NCBI RefSeq assembly: GCF_010614805.1
Contig: NZ_JAAFZC010000001.1
Location: forward strand, 186,001-250,000
Length of the DNA stretch: 64,000 nucleotides
DNA from: Pseudooceanicola aestuarii
GTDB taxonomy: Bacteria; Pseudomonadota; Alphaproteobacteria; Rhodobacterales; Rhodobacteraceae
Reading direction: 5' to 3'
The translations under genes and the position numbers were made by a program. This document shows, piece after piece, positions 8,448 through 16,943 of this stretch (position 1 is the first letter of the stretch; each line of letters opens with the position of its first letter). Under the pieces are notes generated by a model, which ran no database searches, was not told where the DNA came from, and worked only from the letters and a program-made list of their open reading frames with translations.

Positions 8448-9212
8448 TCACTCTGGCATGAAGCGCTGTGCCATACGCACTTCCTGGCCGCGCATCAGTG
8501 ACCAGGCGGTTTCCATATGGGCGCGCATGATCGCCTCCGCCGCGCCGGAATCGCCTTCGCGCAGGGCCATCAACAGGCGTGCCTGATAATCCTGCCCCCG
8601 GCGCCACAGCTCGATATTGGGCGGAGCGTAGAGTTTGCGATAGACGGTCAGGTCGGACAGCAGGCTGACCATGAAATCTATAACGAAGCCCAGCAGCGGG
8701 TTCGACGATTGCTCTGCCAGGATGGCGTGAAATTCCAGCGATGCGATATGTTGAGCCCGCTCTTCCTCCACGCTGGTGGAGGGGTCGGAATAATCGGAGA
8801 TATGGGCCGCCAGCCGGTCCAGCACAGCCGCGTCCAGCTGACCGGCCAGTTGCCCGGCCAATTGCGGCTCCAGCGCGAGCCGCAGTTGGTAGATGTCGCC
8901 GATGGTCAGGTTCTTGAAGTAGAAGTAATTGCCCAGCAGGGCGCGGGCGCGCTGGCGGCTGACCTCGTGCACGAAACTGCCGCCGCCGGGGCCGGTGCGG
9001 GTCTTGATCAGACCCTGGGCCTCCAGGATGCGCATCGCTTCCCGGATCGTGCTCTTGGCCATGCCGAACCGCTGGATCAACTCGGCCTCGCCGGGCAGGC
9101 GGTCTCCGGCACGCAGACCCTGTTCGACGACCCAGTCCTTGATCGCCTCGGCGACCTGGACGGGGCGGCTGACCTTGGCGTCACGGGGTGATCGGGTGGT
9201 GGCAGGCGGCAA
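8448..9212 (-). CDS. GntR-family (FadR/FCD subfamily) transcriptional regulator
   Basis: About 254 residues. A winged helix-turn-helix (VAEAIKDWV...GDRLPGEAELIQRFGMAKSTIREAMRILEAQGLI) is followed by an all-helical FCD effector domain with the metal-ligand pattern typical of this subfamily (LRLALEPQLAG, LEFHAILAEQS, RAHMETAW). The start is uncertain: TTG9212 follows AGAGG by 6 bases and gives a family-like N-terminus; ATG9290 would overlap dppF by 110 bases. It is the last gene of the upstream peptide ABC operon, overlapping dppF by 32 bases, so it probably controls that operon through the twin palindromes at 14699-14743 (inference). Confidence 0.88.
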   Translation of the reverse strand: MPPATTRSPRDAKVSRPVQVAEAIKDWVVEQGLRAGDRLPGEAELIQRFGMAKSTIREAMRILEAQGLIKTRTGPGGGSFVHEVSRQRARALLGNYFYFKNLTIGDIYQLRLALEPQLAGQLAGQLDAAVLDRLAAHISDYSDPSTSVEEERAQHIASLEFHAILAEQSSNPLLGFVIDFMVSLLSDLTVYRKLYAPPNIELWRRGQDYQARLLMALREGDSGAAEAIMRAHMETAWSLMRGQEVRMAQRFMPE

Positions 9213-10152
9213 ACTGGTCCTCTTCCATCTGTTCCAGGGCCGGATCTTCGGTCCGGCAAAGATCCGTGGCGCGCGGGCATCTGCCGGCAAAGGCGCAGCC
9301 CGGCGGCGAGTTCAACGGGTCGGGCAATTCGCTGCCCTTCTGTTCCGGCGCGGTCAGAGGGCGGCCGACCACCGGTGCGCTATCCGCCAGAAGTCTGGTA
9401 TAGGGGTGTTTGGGCGCGTTGAAAATCGTCTCCGCCCGTCCGATTTCCACCACGGCACCGAAATACAGCACCATGACCCGGTCGCTGACCGCCTCCACCA
9501 CCGCAAGGTCGTGGCTGATGAAAAGGTAGGTCAGGCCGAATTCGCGCCGCAGATCGGCCAGCAGGTTCAGAACCTGCGCCTGCACCGACACGTCCAGCGC
9601 CGAGACGGGCTCGTCCAGAACCATGATGCGCGGCGCTGCGGCCAGGGCGCGGGCGATGCCGATCCGCTGGGCCTGTCCGCCCGAGAATTCATGCGGATAG
9701 CGCGACAGGAACTCCGGCCGCAGGTTCACGCTGTCGAAGATCTGGTTGATCCGCGCGCCGCGATCCGCACGGGCCATGCGGTGCAGGTTCTTCAGCGGCG
9801 CCTCCATCACCTGGCGGATGGTCTTGCGCGGGTTCAGGCTGCTGACAGGATCCTGAAAGACATATTGGATCAAACGGCCGAAGGCCGCCGGATCGCCGGT
9901 GTCCAGCGCTTGCCCCGCGATCTCGATCGCACCGGTGGAGGGGCCCAGCAGACCGACCAGCATCCGCGCCAGCGTGGACTTGCCACAGCCGGATTCGCCG
10001 ACGATGCCCAGCGTCTCCCCCGTCGCGACGGAAAAGGACAGCGGCCGCACCGCGCGCACCCCCGGTTGCGCCTTGCCGAACGGGGGCGCGGGCCGGGCGA
10101 AGGTCTTGGACAGGTCGCTGACGCGCAGCGCCGGTTGGGCGGAATCGGTCAT
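9181..10152 (-). CDS. oligopeptide/dipeptide ABC transporter ATP-binding protein (DppF/OppF type)
   Basis: A 323-residue ATPase energising peptide import. Walker [10 protein letters not shown] at about residue 60, Q-loop YVFQDPVSSLNPRKT, signature FSGGQAQRIGIARAL, Walker [14 protein letters not shown] and the switch His in ISHDLAVV are all present, as is the C-terminal oligopeptide-family extension with the Cys cluster CAFAGRCPRATDLC. The ATG at 10152 overlaps the stop of the dppC-dppD fusion by four bases (ATGA), which marks translational coupling within the operon. Confidence 0.93.
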   Translation of the reverse strand: MTDSAQPALRVSDLSKTFARPAPPFGKAQPGVRAVRPLSFSVATGETLGIVGESGCGKSTLARMLVGLLGPSTGAIEIAGQALDTGDPAAFGRLIQYVFQDPVSSLNPRKTIRQVMEAPLKNLHRMARADRGARINQIFDSVNLRPEFLSRYPHEFSGGQAQRIGIARALAAAPRIMVLDEPVSALDVSVQAQVLNLLADLRREFGLTYLFISHDLAVVEAVSDRVMVLYFGAVVEIGRAETIFNAPKHPYTRLLADSAPVVGRPLTAPEQKGSELPDPLNSPPGCAFAGRCPRATDLCRTEDPALEQMEEDQFAACHHPITP

Positions 10153-12016
10153 TGCACGGGCTCCTCCGGGAAGAGGCAGCGCACCGCGCGCGGCGCGCGA
10201 CCGGCCAGCGGGATCTCCCCCGCGCGGCATTCGGCGCGGGCCTTGTCGCAGCGCGGCGCAAAGGCGCAGCCGGGCGGCAGGTCGTCGACCACCGGCGGCA
10301 GCCCCGCGATGGCCTCTAGCCGGCGGCGGCCACCGCCCAGTTCGGGCACACAGGCGATCAGCCGTCGGGTATAGGGATGGGCGGGCGCGTCCAGCACACG
10401 AGCGGTCGGCCCCTCCTCCACGATGCGCCCGGCATACATGACCGCCACCCGGTCACAGAGCTGCGCGACCACGCCGAAATCATGGGTAATGAACACGATG
10501 GCCAACCCGCGTTCCCGCCGCAGATCGTCCAGCAGCGCCAGGATCTGCGCCTGAACCGTCACGTCCAGCGCGGTGGTGGGTTCATCGGCGATGATCACGT
10601 CCGGGTCATTGGCCAGCGCCATGGCGATCCCGACACGTTGACGCATCCCGCCCGACATCTCGTGCGGGTAGTCCCGCAGCCGGGCCTGCGGATTGGGGAT
10701 GCGCACGGATTTCAACAGATCCAGGGCGCGGGCGCGGGCCTCGGCGCCGGTGGTGTTGTGATGGGCCTGGATTGCCTCTGCCAGTTGATCGCCAACACGG
10801 TAGAGCGGGTGCAGTGTCGACAGAGGATCCTGAAAGATATAGGCGATACGGTCACCGCGAAGCTGCCGCAGCCGGGCATAGGGCGCGGCCAGCAGATCCT
10901 CCCCCGCGAAACGCACGGCGCCGCCGGTGATCACGCCTGGCGGCGAGGCGACAAGCCCGGTGATCGACAGCGCGGTGACGGATTTGCCCGACCCGCTTTC
11001 CCCGATGACGCCCAGGCATTCGCCGGCCCGCACCGACAGGGAGACCTGGTTGACCGCGCGAAAGACACGCGGGCCGACGTGAAACCGGGTGTCCAGCGAC
11101 TGGACCTCCAGCACGCCGGCGCCTTCGGCCTCGGGGACCGGGCCCTGGCGATCGACCTGGGTGCGCGCCCGCGGCCGCGACAGCGCGCCGGAGCGCAGGC
11201 GCGGGTCCAGCGCATCGCGCACCCCGTCGCCCAGCAGGTTCACGCTCATCACGATGAGGAAGATCATCACCCCCGGCACCACCGAAGTATGCGGCGCGGT
11301 GATCAGCGCCGCCCGTGCCTCTCCCAGCATGGAGCCGAGATCGGCCTGCGGCGGCTGGCTGCCCAGCCCCAGGAACGACAGCCCGGCGGTTTCCAGAATC
11401 ATCCAGCCGACAGTGGTGGACATGGCGATGACGATGACGGGCAGAACATTGGGCAGGATCTCCGTCGCGATGATGCGGCCGTGGCCCATCCCCGCCAGCC
11501 GCGCCGCATCGACGAATTCGCGCCCGGAGAGAGAGACGGTGACGCCGCGGATGTTGCGGGCAAAGAACGGCACGTTCACCGCCGCCACGGCAATCAGCGC
11601 GTTCATCAGCCCCGGCCCCAGGGCCGCCACGATGGCCAGCGCCAGCAGGATATAGGGAAAGGCCATCAGCATATCGACGCCGCGCATGATGATGTTGTCG
11701 GTGCGTCCCCCGAAATAGCCCGCCACGATGCCGATCGCCGACCCGATGCTCGCCGCCACCACCGCCGCCGCGATCCCCACCGCCAGCGACATCCGCGTGC
11801 CGTACATCAGTCGCGACAGCAGATCCCGGCCCAGGTGATCGGTGCCCAGCAGATGGCCCGGCGACATCGGCCGCAGGAACCTGTTTCCCGTATCCGTGAC
11901 ATTGGGCGCGGGCATCGGCAGCAACGGCGTGATCAGCGCCAGCAGCAGGATCGCGGCAAGCACCACGGCGCCGAAGGCCGCCAGCCGGTTGCGAAACAGC
12001 AGGGACAACGTGCGCC

Positions 12017-12020
<4 letters not shown>
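10149..12020 (-). CDS. fused peptide ABC permease (DppC) and ATP-binding protein (DppD)
   Basis: One 623-residue polypeptide joins two parts usually encoded separately. Residues ~1-280 are a DppC permease with an N-terminal helix, the extracellular HLLGTDHLGRDLLSRL segment, the EAA cytoplasmic loop and the closing DGVRDALDPRLRSG. After a short Arg/Pro linker, residues ~300-623 are a DppD ATPase with Walker [10 protein letters not shown], signature MSGGMRQRVGIAMAL, Walker [14 protein letters not shown] and the C-terminal CAFAPRCDKARAEC cluster. No stop or frameshift separates them. ATG12020 overlaps the dppB stop by four bases. Such permease/ATPase fusions are known in this transporter class but uncommon. 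Confidence 0.92.
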
Positions 12021-12964
<944 letters not shown>

Positions 12965-13009
12965 GGCGTGCCTCGCAGGGTGGCGGCGTGTGTCGTGGCG
13001 TTTCTGGTT

Positions 13010-13035
13010 GCGGGGGCCATCGGAACGGCCCCCGC
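13010..13035 (-). other. intra-operon hairpin after the binding-protein gene
   Basis: GCGGGGGCC and GGCCCCCGC pair in a 9-bp stem around an 8-base loop, between the solute-binding protein stop and the dppB start. There is no T tract, so it reads as an mRNA-stabilising or partial attenuation hairpin that favours binding protein over permease, as is common in ABC operons. Confidence 0.55.
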
Positions 13036-13053
13036 CCTGACATCAGGAGCGGA

Positions 13054-14631
13054 TCAGTTCTTTACCACGTCGCGCAGCAGCAGGAAGAACGACGGTTCCA
13101 GCTGGAAGTTCTCCACATTGGCGGAGGTGACGGCGTTCTGCTTCCAATTCGCGACAAAAACCCAGGGTGCGTCGTCCTGCACGATTTCCTGCATCTCCTT
13201 GTAAAGGGTCGCGCGCTCTTCCTGGCTGGTGGCGACGCGGGCGTCCTCCAGCAGCTTGTCGACCTCCGGGTTGGAATAATAGCCGGAGTTGAACCCGCCC
13301 TTGTCCGGCCAGGCATCGGTGCGCAGCGCCAGGAAAGGCAGCGTATCCGGGTCATTGGTCATCCAGGCCATTTCCGCCATGTCGGCCTTGCCCTCCAAAC
13401 CCGGATTGACCTCGCCCAGGAAGGTATTCCATTCGTAGGTCTCGATCTTCACGTCAAAGCCCACGGCCTCGAGATCCGCCTGGATCGCCGTGCCCATGGC
13501 CACCGGATCCAGCATGCCGGACCCGCCTTCGGTGACGTAGAACGTCAGCTCCGCGCCCTCTGCACCGGCCTCCGCGATCAGGGCCTTGGCTTTTTCGGGA
13601 TCATAGGGATAGGGTTCCAGCGCCTCGTTATAGGCCCAGGAAAAGGCCGGCGGCGTCGGGCCTGCGGCAACCTGCGCGGTGCCTTCCAGCACGTCATCGA
13701 CCAGCGCCGACTTGTTGATCGCATAATTCGCGGCCTGCCGGACCTTCTTGTCCGCGAAGGGCCCTTCCTTGGCATTCAGGATCAGGAACCAGACGTGCGG
13801 ACCGGCCTGTTCGACGATCTTGAATTCCTCCCCCTGAAATTCCGACAGGGTGACGGGCGGCACCTCGACCATCAGGTCGATGCCCCCGGCCAGCATCTCG
13901 GCGGTGCGGGTGTTGGCGTCGGTGATCGGGCGATAGACGACCGCCTCCAGCTGCGGCGCGCCGTCCCAGTAATCGGGGTTCTTCTCCACCACGACCGCCT
14001 CGTTCGACCGCCATTCGACGAATTTGAACGGCCCGGTGCCCGACGGCATGCGCCCGAAATCCTGGCCCTGCGCCTCGACGCCCGCCTTGGACACCATCAG
14101 CCCCGGCGTATAGGCGAGATTGGAGAGGAACGGCGCGTAGGGCTCGTTCAGGGTGAATTTCACCGTCATGTCGTCCACCGCCTCGACGCTGTCGATGGCG
14201 GAGAAGAAGAAGGCCAGCGGGAAGGGCCCGGTGTCGTGCTGGGGGTGATCCTCGTTCAGCATCCGGTCGAAGTTGAACTTGATCGCCTCCGCGTTCATCG
14301 GGCTGCCGTCGTGAAAGCTCACCCCCTCGCGCAGGGCAAAGGTGTAGGTCTTGCCGTCATCGCTGATCTCCCAGCTGGTGGCGAGGGCCGGTTCGACCTC
14401 CAGCGTGCCGGATTTGTAGCGCACCAGCCCATCGTACATGTTGTAGAGGATGCGGAAATCATTGACCGCCGTCACGGTGGACGGGTCAAGCGACTTCGGC
14501 TCGGCGATCTGGCCGACGATCAGCACGCCCGGCGGCGTCTGCGCCGCGACCGGCAGCGCCAGCGGGGCGGACAGCATGGTGGCACCCATGGCGGCCACCA
14601 CCGCGCGGCGGGTCCAAGCGGTAAGGTTCAT
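13054..14631 (-). CDS. peptide-type ABC transporter substrate-binding protein (SBP family 5)
   Basis: A 525-residue periplasmic binding protein. The first ~30 residues are a Sec signal (twin Arg-Arg, hydrophobic core, cleavage near PVAAQT). The mature part has the SBP_bac_5 landmarks: EPKSLDPSTVTAVND, LATSWEISDDGKTYTF with FALREGVSFHDGSP, and GTGPFKFVEW. Substrate could be a peptide, opine, nickel chelate or glycoside; the neighbouring DUF1028 hydrolase suggests a peptide-like or amide substrate (inference). AGGGAG precedes ATG14631. First gene of the operon, transcribed away from the twin-palindrome operator. Confidence 0.92.
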   Translation of the reverse strand: MNLTAWTRRAVVAAMGATMLSAPLALPVAAQTPPGVLIVGQIAEPKSLDPSTVTAVNDFRILYNMYDGLVRYKSGTLEVEPALATSWEISDDGKTYTFALREGVSFHDGSPMNAEAIKFNFDRMLNEDHPQHDTGPFPLAFFFSAIDSVEAVDDMTVKFTLNEPYAPFLSNLAYTPGLMVSKAGVEAQGQDFGRMPSGTGPFKFVEWRSNEAVVVEKNPDYWDGAPQLEAVVYRPITDANTRTAEMLAGGIDLMVEVPPVTLSEFQGEEFKIVEQAGPHVWFLILNAKEGPFADKKVRQAANYAINKSALVDDVLEGTAQVAAGPTPPAFSWAYNEALEPYPYDPEKAKALIAEAGAEGAELTFYVTEGGSGMLDPVAMGTAIQADLEAVGFDVKIETYEWNTFLGEVNPGLEGKADMAEMAWMTNDPDTLPFLALRTDAWPDKGGFNSGYYSNPEVDKLLEDARVATSQEERATLYKEMQEIVQDDAPWVFVANWKQNAVTSANVENFQLEPSFFLLLRDVVKN

Positions 14632-14698
14632 GTGGGGACTCCCTGTTGATGGATCTGTGTCGGGGTTGCGGATGTCTTTGCGACGTTCTTCTTAGCTT

Positions 14699-14743
14699 AA
14701 ATTATCATGATAATTTGCATCGGTCAAATTATCATGATAAATG
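14699..14743. promoter_or_regulatory. twin palindromic operator between divergent ABC operon and DUF1028 gene
   Basis: A perfect 18-bp palindrome AAATTATCATGATAATTT (14699-14716) is followed by a second copy whose 12-bp core TTATCATGATAA (14729-14740) is also perfect. Centres are 27 bp apart. The pair sits in an AT-rich island in GC-rich DNA, just before the DUF1028 start and 68 bases upstream of the binding-protein start, so one regulator dimer pair could control both. The GntR/FCD protein encoded at the operon end is the natural candidate. Confidence 0.7.
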
Positions 14744-14767
14744 TTCGGATACCCAATCAGGATTGCC

Positions 14768-15433
14768 ATGACCTTCTCTCTTCTCGCCCGCGACCCGGAA
14801 ACAGGCACCCTGGCCGCCGCAGCGGCCACCGGCAGCCTCTGCGTGGGCGGGTGGGTCTTGCGCGGGCGATTGGAAGCCGGTTTGTCGGCCAGCCAGGGCG
14901 CTGCCCCCTCCACCTTCTGGGGGGAGGACGTGCTGGCCTCCATGGCCGACGGGCAGGATGCGGCGGCTGCGGTTGCGGCCATCACCGCCGCCGATCCCGG
15001 TCGCGATCAACGCCAGCTGAGCGCACTGGACCCCCAAGGCGGCACCGGCGCGTTCACCGGGGCGGAAAATACACCGCAGATGGGCACGCAACGTTTCGAA
15101 CACGGGATCGCCGCCGGTAACATGCTGACGGACGTGGATATTCTGGATCGATTGATCGACGCCTACATGGATACGCGCGGCACGCCCGGTCACCGGCTAT
15201 TGGCCGCGCTGCACGCTGCGCAGCGGGCGGGGGGCGACAGTCGCGGATTGCTGTCTGCCGCGCTGCTGGTGCTGCACCCCTCCCATGCGCCACTGACCCT
15301 GCGGGTGGATCACGACGCCCGCGACCCGCTGGCCGCGCTGGACAATCTGCACAAAGTTGCCACCAGCGGCGATTACGCCGATTGGGCCCGGCAAGTGCCC
15401 AGCCGCCTGGCCCCGCACCGCGGCCTGGACTGA
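14768..15433 (+). CDS. DUF1028 protein, Ntn-hydrolase-like
   Basis: A 221-residue protein of the DUF1028 family, regarded as an Ntn-hydrolase fold. The N-terminus MTFSLLARDPETG matches the family start exactly; removal of Met would expose Thr2 as the nucleophile. Gly/Ala-rich strand AAAATGSLCVGG and the later HRLLAALHAAQRAGGDSRG fit the family. AGGA stands 5 bases before ATG14768; a farther upstream ATG (14741) would place the start inside the operator. Divergent from a peptide-type ABC operon, suggesting hydrolysis of the imported amide compound (inference). No enzymatic activity can be named from sequence. Confidence 0.85.
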   Translation: MTFSLLARDPETGTLAAAAATGSLCVGGWVLRGRLEAGLSASQGAAPSTFWGEDVLASMADGQDAAAAVAAITAADPGRDQRQLSALDPQGGTGAFTGAENTPQMGTQRFEHGIAAGNMLTDVDILDRLIDAYMDTRGTPGHRLLAALHAAQRAGGDSRGLLSAALLVLHPSHAPLTLRVDHDARDPLAALDNLHKVATSGDYADWARQVPSRLAPHRGLD

Positions 15434-15594
15434 GCCGCCTCCGCGGGCGCCCCTTGCGGTGCCTCCCTGGTTGCCGCCGCGCGATAGATCAAACTTTAGG
15501 TAAGCAATCCTTGAAGCCATCCGCCACGACCGGCAGGCTGCCAGTGTTTTGTGACGTGTTTTTCCTGTTCCCGATGTTAACGAGTTTTGCGCCC

Positions 15595-16608
15595 ATGCGA
15601 CGCGCCTTTGTCACCGGCTCTGCCGGGTTTATCGGCTGTCATCTTGCCGACCTTCTCCTGTCCGAGGGGTTTGCCGTTCATGGCTATGACGGCATGACCG
15701 ATTATTACGATGTCGGGTTGAAACGTCGCCGTCATGCCATGCTGATGCAATCCGCGCAGTTCACAGCGACGGAGGCGATGCTGGAAGATGACGACACTCT
15801 CTCTGCCGCCATCGACGAATTCGCCCCCGACGTCATCATCCACCTCGCCGCCCAGGCGGGGGTGCGGCATTCGCTTGAAAACCCCCGCGCCTATGTACAG
15901 GCGAACCTGATCGGCACCTTCAACGTGATGGAGGCGGCGCGCCGGCGCGGTGTGGACCACCTGTTGATGGCCTCCACTTCCTCCGTCTACGGGGGCAATG
16001 CCGACATGCCCTTCGCGGAAACACAGCAGGCCGATCTGCCCCTGACCATCTACGCCGCCACCAAGAAGGCGAACGAGGCGATGGGCCATTCCTATGCCCA
16101 TCTGCACGACCTGCCGGTGACGATGTTCCGGTTCTTCACCGTCTACGGCCCCTGGGGCCGACCGGACATGGCGCTGTTCCGCTTTACCGATGCGATCCTG
16201 GATGGCCGGCCGATCGACATCTACAACCACGGCGACATGTCCCGCGATTTCACCTATGTTGCCGACCTGGTGCGCGGCATCCGGCTGCTGATCGACGCGG
16301 TGCCCCGCCGCCCCGCCAGCCCGACGGAAATCGCCCCGGGCGACAGTCTCAGCCCGGTGGCACCCTACCGGGTGGTGAATATCGGCAATTCGGACAAGGT
16401 GCGTCTGCTGGATTTCATTGATGCCATCGAGCAGGAAACCGGGCGCCCCGCGATCCGCAACTACATGCCGATGCAACCCGGCGACGTGCCGGCCACATGG
16501 GCCGATTCCTCCCTGCTGCACAGCCTCACCGGCTACCGACCCAACACCGGATTCGCCGACGGGGTGACCCGTTTCGTCACCTGGTTCCGGGAGTATTACG
16601 AAAAATGA
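15595..16608 (+). CDS. NAD-dependent epimerase/dehydratase, UDP-glucuronate 4-epimerase-like
   Basis: A 337-residue extended SDR acting on a nucleotide sugar. Rossmann motif GSAGFIG at residues ~8-14, catalytic ASTSSVYGG Ser/Thr and YAATKKANE (Tyr-X3-Lys), and FFTVYGPWGRPDMALFRF with the RPDMA stretch typical of UDP-glucuronate/galacturonate epimerases. The GALE-type C-terminal domain is complete. ATG15595 gives the standard MRRAFVTG start; ATG15574 would add seven residues. Likely feeds capsule or lipopolysaccharide synthesis, but no other polysaccharide gene adjoins it. Confidence 0.88.
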   Translation: MRRAFVTGSAGFIGCHLADLLLSEGFAVHGYDGMTDYYDVGLKRRRHAMLMQSAQFTATEAMLEDDDTLSAAIDEFAPDVIIHLAAQAGVRHSLENPRAYVQANLIGTFNVMEAARRRGVDHLLMASTSSVYGGNADMPFAETQQADLPLTIYAATKKANEAMGHSYAHLHDLPVTMFRFFTVYGPWGRPDMALFRFTDAILDGRPIDIYNHGDMSRDFTYVADLVRGIRLLIDAVPRRPASPTEIAPGDSLSPVAPYRVVNIGNSDKVRLLDFIDAIEQETGRPAIRNYMPMQPGDVPATWADSSLLHSLTGYRPNTGFADGVTRFVTWFREYYEK

Positions 16609-16943
16609 ACTGTCCCGCGACTTGCCCTTGGGGCAAAGCTGCCACATTTCCGCGACCGGCACCGACCCCGCATGGCCCCGCCGGTGCGGGACGAAGGCGC
16701 AACGGCCGGAAAATCGAAACCCTCCTGAAACCAGTTGCTTGCCCCATCCGTGGCTGAAGCGGTCCCCGGGCAGGGCGGCGAAACGGGGCAAGTTAGGCGG
16801 AAATGCGGGACAATTATGCAGTTGCGGCAAAGTCTCATTGCCACATTTTTACAGCCTCATCGCCTCAACTTGACCCCAACTTGCCGTGTACACCCGTAAT
16901 TCAAGTGAAATTCCGTCTGTATCGCTATTCCGGAGAATAGGGC
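16609..16943. other. 335-base gene-free stretch upstream of the RTX/Hint gene
   Basis: No convincing gene. It becomes AT-richer towards the RTX gene and holds two imperfect copies of GGCAAAG...TGCCACATTT (16632-16649 with a 1-base gap; 16826-16848 with a 6-base gap). These may be upstream control elements. GGAGAA lies just before ATG16944. No strong terminator for the epimerase gene was found. Confidence 0.5.
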
